Shown in pieces: positions 34,951-45,777 of a stretch of DNA of 64,000 nucleotides; the first letter of the stretch is position 1, and every line of letters starts with the position of its first letter. The notes under the pieces were generated by a model. The model did no database searches. It saw only the letters and a program-made list of their open reading frames with translations, and was not told the origin of the DNA. The translations under genes were made by a program, and so were the position numbers. This stretch comes from Comamonadaceae bacterium (GTDB lineage Bacteria > Pseudomonadota > Gammaproteobacteria > Burkholderiales > Burkholderiaceae_C): contig SEAY01000001.1 of assembly GCA_004144865.1 (NCBI GenBank), positions 1 through 64,000 of the forward strand, in the 5' to 3' direction.

Positions 34951-35742
34951 TCAGCCTCCCGTCACCACGCTCACGCCGCCGTCGACGGCGAGCCATTGGC
35001 CGGTGATGTGCTTGCCGGCGTCGGAGGCGAACAGCAGCGCGGTGCCCTTCAGGTCCTCGTCGTCGCCGAGGCGGCGCAGCGGTGCGTGCGCCGCGAGCTC
35101 GTCCTCGCCGATGCGCTCCAGCGTACCCTGGGTCATCTTGCTGGGGAAGAAGCCCGGGCAGATGGCATTGACGTTGATCCCGTACTTGCCCCACTCGCAG
35201 GCCAGCGCCTGCGTGAAGGTGATCACCGCGCCCTTGGAGGTGTTGTAGGCCACCGTGTTCATTCCGGACGGGTTGCCGCCCAGGCCGGCGATCGAGGCGA
35301 TGTTGATGATGCGGCCCTGCTGGCGCGGGATCATGCTGCGCCTGGCGACCTGCTGGCTGAGGATGAAGTAGCCGCGGATGTTGAGGTTCATCACCTTGTC
35401 CCAGGCTTCCACCGGGTGGTCCTCGGCCGGCGCGCCCCAGGCGGCCCCTGCGTTGTTCACGAGGATGTGCACGTCGCCCATGCGCTCCATCGTCTGGTCG
35501 GCGAGCTTGCGGATGTCTTCTTCCTTCGAAAGGTCGGCGGCGATCCAGCGGGCGTCGATGCCGGCGGCCTGCAGGTCGGCGGCGGCCTCCTCGAGGTCCC
35601 CGGCCTTGCGCGAGCTGAGCATGATGCGCGCGCCGGCCTCGCCGAGCGCGTGCGCCAGCTGCAGGCCCAGGCCGCGCGAGCCGCCCGTGACCAGGGCGGT
35701 CTTGCCCTCGAGGTTGAAGAGTTGCTGCACGGTGCGCGTCAT
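34951..35742 (-). CDS. Short-chain dehydrogenase/reductase
   Basis: A 263-residue classical SDR. The cofactor loop is TGGSRGLGLQ, followed by NNAGAAWGAP, the catalytic serine region IINIASIAGLGG and the YNTSK motif (Tyr-x-x-x-Lys). It is likely a 3-oxoacyl or 3-hydroxyacyl (or 2-deoxygluconate-like) NAD(P)H oxidoreductase. In this setting it may act on a 3-hydroxyacyl-CoA. The start codon overlaps the stop of the small membrane protein by 4 bases, so translation is coupled. Confidence 0.9.
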   Translation of the reverse strand: MTRTVQQLFNLEGKTALVTGGSRGLGLQLAHALGEAGARIMLSSRKAGDLEEAAADLQAAGIDARWIAADLSKEEDIRKLADQTMERMGDVHILVNNAGAAWGAPAEDHPVEAWDKVMNLNIRGYFILSQQVARRSMIPRQQGRIINIASIAGLGGNPSGMNTVAYNTSKGAVITFTQALACEWGKYGINVNAICPGFFPSKMTQGTLERIGEDELAAHAPLRRLGDDEDLKGTALLFASDAGKHITGQWLAVDGGVSVVTGG

Positions 35743-35978
35743 GGGCGGGTTTCCTTGTCGTTCGTAGTGGGTGCGGGCGGCGAAGCCTGCAGGCGGGAGC
35801 GCACGTAGATCAGCACCACGCCCGCCGTCGTGGCGATGCCGCCCAGCGCGGTGAGGCTCCAGCCGGCGATGGCGGCCTCGTCGTGCGAGGCGATCCCCAG
35901 GATCAGCAGGAACAGGCCGCCGAAGATCAGCGCCCAGACGAGCGCGTCCAGGCGTTTCAGGGCACGGGCGGAAGGCAT
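35739..35978 (-). CDS. Small two-helix membrane protein
   Basis: A 79-residue protein with two hydrophobic helices (about 13-30 and 38-58) separated by a short loop, and a polar Pro/Thr-rich C-terminus. I do not recognise the family. It is real on context: it shares one base with the acyl-CoA dehydrogenase gene upstream and a 4-base ATGA overlap with the SDR downstream. It could anchor or assist one of these enzymes, but nothing in the sequence proves it. Confidence 0.7.
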   Translation of the reverse strand: MPSARALKRLDALVWALIFGGLFLLILGIASHDEAAIAGWSLTALGGIATTAGVVLIYVRSRLQASPPAPTTNDKETRP

Positions 35979-37804
35979 CAGAAGGCGTCCTCGGGCATGG
36001 TGGCGCAGGTCGGGTCGCGCGTCTCCACGACACGCAGCCAGGCCCCGATCTTAGGCAGCTCGTAGTGGAAGAAGTAGCGGGCCGCGCGCAAGCGGCCTTC
36101 GTGGGCGGCGGTGGCGGGCTGCTCGGGCAGCGAAGAGAGGATGTCCAGCCAGGTCCACGCGATCACCAGGTGGCCGAAAGCCTGCATGTAGGGCACGGCG
36201 TTGGCGAGCGCCTCGCCGGGATCGCCCGTGGCCCACGCCGCCTTCGTGGCGGCGCCGACCTTTTGCAAGGCCTGGCCGAGCGCATTGGCGTGCCCGGCGA
36301 GGTGCGGCAGCTGGATCGCGCGCTCTATCGTCGCGTTGACGCGCCCCGCAAGCAGGGCCAGGCCCTTGCCGCCCTCCATCACCACCTTGCGCCCCAGCAG
36401 GTCCGCGGCCTGGATGCCGTGCGTACCCTCGTGGATCATGTTCAGGCGGTTGTCGCGCCAGTACTGCTCCACCGGGAAGTCGCGCGTGTAGCCGTAGCCG
36501 CCGTGCACCTGGATCGCGAGCGAGTTCGCCTCGAGGCAGAACTCGCTGGGCCAGCTCTTGGCCACCGGCGTCAGCACTTCCAGCAGCAGGCGCGCCTCTT
36601 CCGCTGCCGCGGGCGTTCCGGTTTCCTGTTCGTCCACGAGGCGGGCGCAGTACAGCAGCAGCGCCAGCGCGCCCTCGCAATACGACTTCTGCGCCAGCAG
36701 CATGCGCTTGACGTCGGCGTGCTCGATGATGCGCACCTGTGGCTGCGCGGCGTCCTTGCCCACGGGTCCGACGGGACGGCCCTGGGGCCGGTTCTTCGCG
36801 TATTCCAGCGAGGCGTAGTAGCCGGCCAGGCCGAGCGACGTGGCAGCCAGGCCGATGCCGATGCGCGCCTCGTTCATCATGTGGAACATGCAGCGCAAGC
36901 CTTCGCCGGGCCGGCCCACCAGGTAGCCGATGGCTCCGGAGCCGCCGCGCACCGGGTACCGGCCCTCGCCGAAATTCAGCAGCGTGTTCGTCGTGCCGCG
37001 CCAGCCCAGCTTGTGGTTCAGGCCCGCCAGCGCCACGTCGTTGCGCTCGCCCGTCAGCCGGCCTTCGGTGTCCACCAGCTTCTTGGGCACGATGAACAGG
37101 GAGATCCCGCGCGTGCCCGGCACCAGCTTGCCGTCCGGGCCGGGGATCTTGGCGAGCACCAGGTGAATGATGTTCTCGGCCAGCTCGTGTTCGCCGGCGG
37201 AGATCCACATCTTGTTGCCCCTGAGCCGGTAGCGCGGGCCGAGCGGATCGCCCTCGAAATCCGCCCCGTCGGGCGTGGCCCGTGTGGCGACGTCCGAGAG
37301 CGAAGAGCCTGCCTGCGGCTCCGACAGGCACATCGTCCCCGTGAAGCGGCCGCCGAACTCGTTGCGCGCGAACACGGCCTTCTGCATGTCGGTGCCGTGC
37401 ACCAGCAGCAGGTTGGCGTTGCCCTTGGTGAGCAGGCTGGAGCCTATGCTCACCGAAGCCGTGGCGAAGAAAGTGCCGGCCGCGGCCTCGATCGTGTAGG
37501 GCAGCTGCATGCCGCCCTCCTCGTAGTCCTGCGCGGCGCTGACCATGCCGGACTCCACGTAGGCGCGGTGCGCCTCGTGGGTGGCCTGCGGCAGGATCAC
37601 CTTCTCGCCGTCGAAGCGCGGCTCCTCGGTGTCCACGAGGCGGTTGAAGGGCGCGTACTTCTCGCGCGCGATGCGCTCGCAGGTGTCCAGCACTGCATCG
37701 AAGGTTTCGCGCGAGTGGTCGGCAAAGCGCGCGCGCTCGTTCAGCCGAGCGGCCTGCAGCCAGTCGTAGAGGAGGAAGTCGAGGGTGGGGCGAAGGGAGG
37801 ACAT
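35978..37804 (-). CDS. Acyl-CoA dehydrogenase (large, C-terminally extended)
   Basis: A 608-residue acyl-CoA dehydrogenase of the long form (FadE2/DmdC-like), about 200 residues longer than the classical enzyme. Seen are TGTMCLSEPQAGSSLSDVAT (FAD/substrate region), FMFHMMNEARIGIGL-like text, and VHGGYGYTRDFPVEQYWRD near the active site. The C-terminal 130 residues form the extra helical domain of this subfamily. It performs the first oxidation of beta-oxidation and passes electrons to ETF. It follows a palindromic repeat and the thiolase gene on the same strand. Confidence 0.93.
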   Translation of the reverse strand: MSSLRPTLDFLLYDWLQAARLNERARFADHSRETFDAVLDTCERIAREKYAPFNRLVDTEEPRFDGEKVILPQATHEAHRAYVESGMVSAAQDYEEGGMQLPYTIEAAAGTFFATASVSIGSSLLTKGNANLLLVHGTDMQKAVFARNEFGGRFTGTMCLSEPQAGSSLSDVATRATPDGADFEGDPLGPRYRLRGNKMWISAGEHELAENIIHLVLAKIPGPDGKLVPGTRGISLFIVPKKLVDTEGRLTGERNDVALAGLNHKLGWRGTTNTLLNFGEGRYPVRGGSGAIGYLVGRPGEGLRCMFHMMNEARIGIGLAATSLGLAGYYASLEYAKNRPQGRPVGPVGKDAAQPQVRIIEHADVKRMLLAQKSYCEGALALLLYCARLVDEQETGTPAAAEEARLLLEVLTPVAKSWPSEFCLEANSLAIQVHGGYGYTRDFPVEQYWRDNRLNMIHEGTHGIQAADLLGRKVVMEGGKGLALLAGRVNATIERAIQLPHLAGHANALGQALQKVGAATKAAWATGDPGEALANAVPYMQAFGHLVIAWTWLDILSSLPEQPATAAHEGRLRAARYFFHYELPKIGAWLRVVETRDPTCATMPEDAF

Positions 37805-37814
37805 GGGGAGAGCT

Positions 37815-37893
37815 CGTCGTCCCCGCGGAGGCGGGGACCCAGGGCGTCCAGAGGGGCTGAAAGCCCTGGATTCCCGCCTCCGCGGGAATGACG
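37815..37893. repeat. Intergenic palindromic repeat (copy A)
   Basis: A roughly 79-base inverted repeat with arms of about 33 bases. The left arm contains CCCCGCGGAGGCGGGGA then CCCAGGGCGT; the right arm is its near-perfect complement (CCCTGG, then TTCCCGCCTCCGCGGGAA). It lies between the thiolase stop and the acyl-CoA dehydrogenase start. The transcribed form would fold into a large hairpin that could affect expression of the downstream genes. Related copies are at 58042-58090 and 62929-63032. Confidence 0.75.
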
Positions 37894-37901
37894 AATGAGG
37901 G

Positions 37902-39077
<1,176 letters not shown>

Positions 39078-39106
39078 GGAGGGGCCTTTCTGGACAGGGT
39101 TCGGAT

Positions 39107-40582
39107 TCAGGGCGCCGGCGCGTTGAGGTTGCGCAGCAGCTGGTGGTAGAAGCGCACCAGCTCGCCGAGGTTGGCGACGGAGATGCGTTCGTTGGTGCCG
39201 TGCAGGCGCGGCAGGTCCTCGGGCCTGGCGCGCACCGGCGAGAAACGGAAGATGTTGTCGGCGATCGGGACGAAGTGCTGCGAATCGGAGCCGGCGATGT
39301 AGAGGCCCGGCGCGACGATGGTGTCGGGGAAGAGCGAACGCAGCGTGCGCTCGAGCACCCGGTAGGCGTGCGAGTCGGTCGGCGTGACCGGCGTCGGGTC
39401 GACCGAACCCGGCCACTCCTTCAGCTCGAAGCCCTCGCCCACCTTGCTGCGCACGTGCCGCATCACGCTCGCGCGCGTGTCGCCGGGCAGGATGCGGAAG
39501 TTGACCGTGGCCTCGGCGACGCCGGGGATCACGTTCTCCTTGTTGCCGGCGTTGACGATGGTCACGGCGGTCGTGGTGCGCATCATGGCGCTGGTGCTCG
39601 CGCCCTTCGCCAGCTGCGACTCCACGAGCGGCCCGAACAGCCAGAGATTGGAAAGCGCCACGCGCTGCAGGCCGTGCATCTCCGGCGCCAGGGTGCCGAA
39701 CAGCTCGCGCGCCACACCCTTCAGTTCGGCGGGAAACTGCTCCTGCTCGAGGCGCCGCAGTGCCGTCGTCAGCTGCCCGACCGCCGTCGTGCCCGCCGGT
39801 GGGGGCATCGACGAGTGGCCCGGCGGGGCCGAGACCTTCAGCTGGATCGACGTGTAGCCCTTTTCCGCCACGCCCACCAGCGCGGCCGGCGCGGCCAGCC
39901 CGGGGATCACGCCTTCGGTCAGCACCAGGCCTTCGTCGATGACGAAATCGAGGCGGACCTTGCGCTCCTGCAGCAGCTTCACCGCCTGCTTCGCGCCGCG
40001 CTGGCCGGCGACTTCCTCGTCGGCCCCGGAGAAGACGTAGACCGTCTGGCGCGGCTGGAAGCCCGAGGCGAGCAGCAGCTCGATCGCCTCGAGCTGCGCG
40101 ACGAGGTTGCCCTTGTCGTCCCAGGCGCCGCGGCCCCACACGTAGCCGTCCTTCACCTGCCCGGAGAACGGCGGCACTTCCCACTTGCCTTCGGTCCCGG
40201 GCGCGATGGGCGCGACGTCGTGGTGCGCCATGAGCATCACGGGCCTGGCCCCGCCGTCGCTGCCCTTCCACGTGTAGAGCAGGCTCAGGCCGCCGACGAA
40301 TTCGCGCTGCAGCTTCGCATGCACCAGCGGGAAGCGTTGCTCCAGGAACGCGTGGAGCTTGCGGAACTCGCCGGCGTTGAAGGCCGGGTCGTCCTGGCTG
40401 GGCACGGTCTGGAAGCGGATCGCCCCGGCCAGCTTGTCGGCGACGGCTGCGGTATCCAGGGCCAGCGGCGGCGCGGGCGCGACCGTGACCTGGCGCGAGC
40501 CCTGCCGCATCGTGTTGACGGCCACGGCTGCCGCCAGCAGCAACAGGAGCCCGAGCACGGCGAGCAGGATGCGCTTGGTCAC
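39107..40582 (-). CDS. M20-family peptidase, membrane-anchored (PM20D1/carboxypeptidase S-like)
   Basis: A 491-residue protein with an uncleaved N-terminal membrane helix (about 4-22) and a large M20 domain facing the periplasm. Zinc ligands are in [29 protein letters not shown] and the late GSDSQHF; the lid domain includes [13 protein letters not shown]. The closest build is PM20D1 or carboxypeptidase S, which hydrolyses or condenses N-acyl amino acids or short peptides. It sits between fadB (10-base gap) and the thiolase (29-base gap), so it belongs to the fatty-acid operon. Confidence 0.88.
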   Translation of the reverse strand: MTKRILLAVLGLLLLLAAAVAVNTMRQGSRQVTVAPAPPLALDTAAVADKLAGAIRFQTVPSQDDPAFNAGEFRKLHAFLEQRFPLVHAKLQREFVGGLSLLYTWKGSDGGARPVMLMAHHDVAPIAPGTEGKWEVPPFSGQVKDGYVWGRGAWDDKGNLVAQLEAIELLLASGFQPRQTVYVFSGADEEVAGQRGAKQAVKLLQERKVRLDFVIDEGLVLTEGVIPGLAAPAALVGVAEKGYTSIQLKVSAPPGHSSMPPPAGTTAVGQLTTALRRLEQEQFPAELKGVARELFGTLAPEMHGLQRVALSNLWLFGPLVESQLAKGASTSAMMRTTTAVTIVNAGNKENVIPGVAEATVNFRILPGDTRASVMRHVRSKVGEGFELKEWPGSVDPTPVTPTDSHAYRVLERTLRSLFPDTIVAPGLYIAGSDSQHFVPIADNIFRFSPVRARPEDLPRLHGTNERISVANLGELVRFYHQLLRNLNAPAP

Positions 40583-40592
40583 TGGCGTGGCG

Positions 40593-42692
40593 TCAGTTGA
40601 AGTTCTTGCCTTCGGAGGCCAGTTTCAGCAGCAGCGGTGCCGGCTCCCAGAACTTCGCGTCGTCGCGCGGGTTCTTCTGGAAGCGCTTCATGGCCTGCAC
40701 CACGTTGAACAGGCCCACCTGGTCGGCGTACAGCATCGGGCCGCCGCGGTGCATCGGGAAGCCGTAGCCGGTGATGTAGACCATGTCGATGTCGCTGGCA
40801 CGGGCGGCGATGCCCTCTTCCAGGATGTGCGCGCCTTCGTTGACCAGCGAGAACACCAGGCGCTGCACGATCTCCTCGTCGGAGATCTTGCGCGGCTCGA
40901 TGCCGAGCTCCTTGCGGTGCTGCACGATCATGTCCTCGACCAGCTTCGAAGGAATGGCGTCGCGCTTGCCTTCCTGGTAGTCGTACCAGCCGGCGCCGGT
41001 CTTCTGGCCGAAGCGGCCCAGTTCGCACAGCTTGTCGGCGGTGCGGCTGTACAGCATGTTGGGACGCTCCTGCGCGCGGCGCTTGCGGATCGCCCAGCCG
41101 ATGTCGTTGCCGGCCAGGTCGCCCATGCGGAACGGCCCCATCGCGAAACCGAACTTCTCGATGGCGCGGTCCACCTGCTGCGGCGTGGCGCCCTCGTCCA
41201 GCAGGAAGCCGGCCTGGCGGCTGTACTGCTCGATCATGCGGTTGCCGATGAAGCCGTCGCAGACGCCGGACACCACCGCCGTCTTGCGGATCTTCTTGGC
41301 CATGGACATCACGGTGGCCATCACGTCCTTGGCGGTCTTCTTGCCGCGCACCACCTCCAGCAGCTTCATCACGTTGGCCGGGCTGAAGAAGTGCAGGCCG
41401 ACGACGTCCTCCGGCCGCTTGGTGAAGGCGGCGATCTTGTCCACGTCCAGCGTGGAGGTGTTGGAGGCCAGGATCGCGCCCTTCTTCATCACCTCGTCGA
41501 GTTTCTCGAAGACCTTCTGCTTGACGCCCATCTCCTCGAACACCGCCTCGATCACCAGGTCGGCGTCCTTGATCTCGTCATAGGAGAGCGAGGTCTTCAG
41601 CAGCGCCATGCGCTGCTCGTACTTGTCCTGCTTGAGCTTGCCGCGCTTGACCTGCGACTCGTAGTTCTTGCGGATCGTGGCGATGCCGCGGTCCAGCGCC
41701 TCCTGCTTCATCTCGAGGATGGTCACCGGCACGCCGGCGTTCAGGAAGTTCATGGAGATGCCGCCGCCCATCGTGCCGGCGCCGATCACCGCCACAGACT
41801 TGATCTCGCGCTGCTTCGTGTCTTCCGGCACGTCGCCGATCTTGCTGGCGGCGCGCTCGGCCATGAACAGGTGGCGCAGCGCGCGCGACTCGGGCGTGAA
41901 CATCAGCGCGGTGAAGATCTCGCGCTCGTAGGTCATGCCTTCGTCGAACTTCTTCTTCGTCGAGGCTTCCACGGCATCCACGCACTTGGCGGGCGCCGGG
42001 AAATTCTTCGCCATGCCCTTGACCATGTTGCGCGCGAACTGGAAGTACGCGTCGCCCATCGGGTGCTTGCTGGGCATGTTGCGCACGAGGGGCAGCGGGC
42101 GCGTGTCGGCCACCGAGCGGCCGAAGGCCATCGCTTCCTCCAGCAGCGCCTCGGGCGAGGACGCCATCTTGTCGAACAGCTTCTGGCCGGGCAGCTGCGC
42201 GAGCAGCTCGCTCTTCACGGGCTCGCCGCTCACGATCATGTTGAGGGCCGGCTCGACGCCCAGCACGCGCGGCAGGCGCTGGGTGCCGCCGGCGCCGGGG
42301 ATGAGGCCCAGCTTCACTTCGGGCAGCGCGATGTTGGCGCCCGGCGCGGCGATGCGGTAGTGGCAGCCCAGCGCCAGTTCCAGCCCGCCGCCCATGGCGA
42401 CCGAGTGGATCGCCGCGACGACCGGCTTGGCGGAGTTCTCGCAGGCGAGGATGACCGAAAGCAGGTTGGGTTCGGCCGTCGCCTTGGGCGACCCGAACTC
42501 CTTGATGTCCGCGCCGCCGGAGAACGCCTTGCCGGCGCCGGTGAGGACGACCGCCTTCACCGCGGGATCGGAATTCGCCTGGTCGATGCCCTGCGCGATC
42601 GCCATGCGCGTGGCGTGGCCGAGACCGTTCACCGGCGGGTTGTTCATCGTGATCACGGCGACGTCGCCATGGACCTTGTACTCAGCGGTCAT
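40593..42692 (-). CDS. fadB: Multifunctional enoyl-CoA hydratase / 3-hydroxyacyl-CoA dehydrogenase
   Basis: A 699-residue fatty-oxidation alpha-subunit. Residues 1-190 are enoyl-CoA hydratase (crotonase): MGGGLELALGCHYRI and LPEVKLGLIPGAGGTQRLPR, with both catalytic glutamates. From about 295, GAGTMGGGISMNFLNAGVPV is the NAD-binding loop of the dehydrogenase, followed by LHFFSPANVMKLLEVV and GFIGNRMIEQYSRQA. It hydrates enoyl-CoA and oxidises the 3-hydroxyacyl-CoA. The ATG at 42692 has GGAAG 5-9 bases upstream. It heads the operon under a TetR-type operator. FadJ is an equally valid name. Confidence 0.95.
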   Translation of the reverse strand: MTAEYKVHGDVAVITMNNPPVNGLGHATRMAIAQGIDQANSDPAVKAVVLTGAGKAFSGGADIKEFGSPKATAEPNLLSVILACENSAKPVVAAIHSVAMGGGLELALGCHYRIAAPGANIALPEVKLGLIPGAGGTQRLPRVLGVEPALNMIVSGEPVKSELLAQLPGQKLFDKMASSPEALLEEAMAFGRSVADTRPLPLVRNMPSKHPMGDAYFQFARNMVKGMAKNFPAPAKCVDAVEASTKKKFDEGMTYEREIFTALMFTPESRALRHLFMAERAASKIGDVPEDTKQREIKSVAVIGAGTMGGGISMNFLNAGVPVTILEMKQEALDRGIATIRKNYESQVKRGKLKQDKYEQRMALLKTSLSYDEIKDADLVIEAVFEEMGVKQKVFEKLDEVMKKGAILASNTSTLDVDKIAAFTKRPEDVVGLHFFSPANVMKLLEVVRGKKTAKDVMATVMSMAKKIRKTAVVSGVCDGFIGNRMIEQYSRQAGFLLDEGATPQQVDRAIEKFGFAMGPFRMGDLAGNDIGWAIRKRRAQERPNMLYSRTADKLCELGRFGQKTGAGWYDYQEGKRDAIPSKLVEDMIVQHRKELGIEPRKISDEEIVQRLVFSLVNEGAHILEEGIAARASDIDMVYITGYGFPMHRGGPMLYADQVGLFNVVQAMKRFQKNPRDDAKFWEPAPLLLKLASEGKNFN

Positions 42693-42710
42693 GCTGCTTC
42701 CTTTGATGAG

Positions 42711-42763
42711 AAAAGAACGGTCGTTCTTTTTTGCGATTGTAGGGGGGCGAATGGGCCGGGCAA
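42711..42763 (-). promoter_or_regulatory. Promoter and TetR-type operator of the beta-oxidation operon
   Basis: On the minus strand a -35 TTGCCC (42763-42758) and a -10 TACAAT (42741-42736) are 16 bases apart, with a start near 42729. The palindrome AAAAGAACG-GT-CGTTCTTTT (42711-42730, 9-base arms) covers that start. GAACG-N2-CGTTC dyads are typical TetR-family sites. Betaproteobacterial fatty-acid genes are often under TetR repressors such as FadP. No such regulator gene is in the window. Confidence 0.65.
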
Positions 42764-42791
42764 CGGCGTGATGTCCAGTCGGGGACAAGGA

Positions 42792-42875
42792 GGCCTGTCA
42801 TTGCGGGCCTGACCCGCAATCCATGCGGTGCGCGACGGCGGCATGGATCCCGGGTCAAGCCCGGGATGACAGGCC
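42792..42875. repeat. Imperfect inverted repeat (dispersed palindrome type)
   Basis: An 84-base element whose ends are GGCCTGTCA and TGACAGGCC. Arms of about 33 bases match imperfectly: CCTGTCATTGCGGGCCTGAC, then CCGCAATCCATG on the left; CATGGATCCCGGGTCAAGCC, then CGGGATGACAGG on the right. It lies between the fadB promoter and the end of livF. It may end livF transcription by forming a hairpin, and is likely one of many genomic copies. Confidence 0.65.
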
Positions 42876-42895
42876 TCCGGGCACGACGAGGTCCT

Positions 42896-43591
42896 TTATA
42901 CCTCCAGCCACTCCTTGCGAATGTACGCGTCGGCGCGAAGGCTGTCGGGCGTGCCCTGGAACACGATGCTGCCGTGCCCCATCACCAGCGTGCGGTCGGA
43001 CACGGACATCGCGATGGTGAGCTTCTGCTCGATCAGCAGCACCGAGATGCCTTTCGCCTTGAGCGTCTTCAGGTACTCGCCCACCAGCTCGACGATCTTC
43101 GGTGCGAGGCCCTCGGTGGGCTCGTCGATGATGATGAGTTCCGGGTCGCCCATCAGCGTGCGGCACAGCGTCAGCATCTGCTGCTCGCCGCCGGACAGCA
43201 CGCCGGCCTCGGTGTGCTGTCGCTCCTTCAGGCGCGGGAACATCGCGTACATGTCGTCGAAGCTCCAGCGGCCCTTCTGGCGGGCGCCCTTCTGCCCGAG
43301 CAACAGGTTCTGCTGCACCGTCAGCCGGGGAAAGATGTCGCGGTTTTCCGGCACGTAGCCCAGGCCCAGGTGCGCGATCTCGTAGGGCTTGCGGCCGACG
43401 ATGGGCTGGCCCTTCCACGTCACGTCGCCGGTGGATTCCACCATCCCCATGATCGCCTTGGCGGTCGTCGAACGGCCCGAGCCGTTGCGTCCCAGCAGGG
43501 CGACGATCTCGCCGGGCCCCACGTCGAAGTGCACGCCGTGCAGGACATGGCTCTTGCCGTAATAGGCGTGGAGGTTCTCGATGTGCAGCAT
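42896..43591 (-). CDS. livF: Branched-chain amino acid-type ABC transporter ATP-binding protein LivF
   Basis: A 231-residue ABC ATPase: Walker A LLGRNGSGRSTTAK (Arg replaces the usual Lys-preceding residue pattern slightly), signature LSGGEQQMLTLCRTL, Walker B LIIIDEPTEGLAP and the switch histidine region. It energises uptake through LivHM. The ATG at 43591 was preferred; a TTG at 43597 that overlaps the livG stop would add two residues. It is the last gene of the six-gene uptake operon. Confidence 0.92.
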   Translation of the reverse strand: MLHIENLHAYYGKSHVLHGVHFDVGPGEIVALLGRNGSGRSTTAKAIMGMVESTGDVTWKGQPIVGRKPYEIAHLGLGYVPENRDIFPRLTVQQNLLLGQKGARQKGRWSFDDMYAMFPRLKERQHTEAGVLSGGEQQMLTLCRTLMGDPELIIIDEPTEGLAPKIVELVGEYLKTLKAKGISVLLIEQKLTIAMSVSDRTLVMGHGSIVFQGTPDSLRADAYIRKEWLEV

Positions 43592-43593
43592 GC

Positions 43594-44363
<770 letters not shown>

Positions 44364-44367
<4 letters not shown>

Positions 44368-45776
44368 AGGGTCTCCCTGCGCTTCATTTCCTTTTCGATG
44401 TGCTCCTGGATCTCGCCCCACTGGCGCAGGAAGTGGCGCCGCACCACCTCGAACAGGCCGAGGCCGGTGAGCAGCACGAAGATGGCGCCGAACCAGCTGT
44501 CGGCGCCGCGCGCGTTCAGGGTGGCGCCCAGGAACTTCACCTCGTCGCCCAGCACCACGTTCAGCTGCAGGTGGTAGACCATCTCGATCATGGCCGCCGC
44601 GCCCAGCAGCACGACCAGCGCGGTCACCGCCAGGGCCAGGTAGCTGACCCACAGCGTGCGCAGCCGGCCGAAGGCGGCCACCCGCAGGTTCATCATGATC
44701 AGGCTGGCGATGCCGCCCGGCGCGTACATCACCATGAACATGAAGATCAGGCCCAGGTACAGCAGCCAGGCCTTGGTGAATTCGGAGAACAGCACGAAGG
44801 CGAGCACCATCAGCACGGCGCCGATGATGGGCCCGAAGAAGAAGGTCGCCCCGCCCAGGAAGGTGAACAGCAGGTAGCCGCCCGACCGTCCCGGGCCTAC
44901 CACCTCCGCCGTGGCGATCTCGAAATTCAGCGCGGCCAGGCCGCCGGAGATGCCGGCGAAGAAGCCCGCGATGATGAACACGAAGTAGCGCACCCGCTGC
45001 GTGTCGTAGCCGATGAACTCCACCCGCTCCGGGTTGTCGCGCACGGCGTTGAGGATGCGCCCGAGCGGCGTGCGGGTGAAGGCGTACATGGCCGCCACGC
45101 ACGCGAAGGTGTACAGCGCGATCAGGTAGTACACCTGGATCGGCGGCCCGAAGGTGATGCCGAAGAAGGGCTGGCCCGCCACCCGGTTGGCCGAGATGCC
45201 CGCCTCGCCCCCGAAGAATTCGGAGAACATCAGCGACATCGCGAAGATCAGCTCGGCGATGCCCAGCGTGATCATCGCGAACGGCGTGCCGGACTTCTTG
45301 GTCGTCACGTACCCGAACAGGATGGCGATCGCCATGCCGCCGAGGCCCCCGGCCAGCGGCAGCAGGCTCACCGGGATGGAGAGCTGGCCCTTCGTGACCA
45401 TGTTGAGCGCATGGATCGCGAAATACGTGCCCAGGCCCGTGTAGACCGCATGGCCGAAGCTGAGCATGCCGCCCTGCCCCAGGAGCATGTTGTATGAGAG
45501 GCAGGCGATGATCGCGATGCCGATCTGCGACAGGATGGTGATGCTCAGGCCGCTGGTCCACACGAGCGGCGCCACCGCCAGCACCAGCGCGAAGGCGGTC
45601 CAGATGACGATGCGTGCCACGTTCAGCGGCCGGAAGTCGTAGGTCTCGCCGCGCCGCCGGCGCGTACGCGCGCGCCGGGGCGGCGCCGCTGTGGCGGGAA
45701 GGTCCATGGGCACGCCGATGCGGCGGTTCTCGCGTTCGGCCTCGGAGCCGGCGCCGGTGTCGGAAAGGGTCGTCAC
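44364..45776 (-). CDS. livM: Branched-chain amino acid-type ABC transporter permease LivM
   Basis: A 470-residue inner-membrane permease with about ten membrane segments. LSYNMLLGQGGMLSFGHAVY and GRILNAVRDNPERVEFIGYD are LivM landmarks. It is longer than the usual 320-420 residues because of a basic N-terminal tail (residues 1-50, with RRARTRRRRGE) and a C-terminal extension. The GTG start has a strong GGGAGGG site lying inside the end of livH, with one base between the two genes. Confidence 0.93.
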
Positions 45777-45777
45777 T

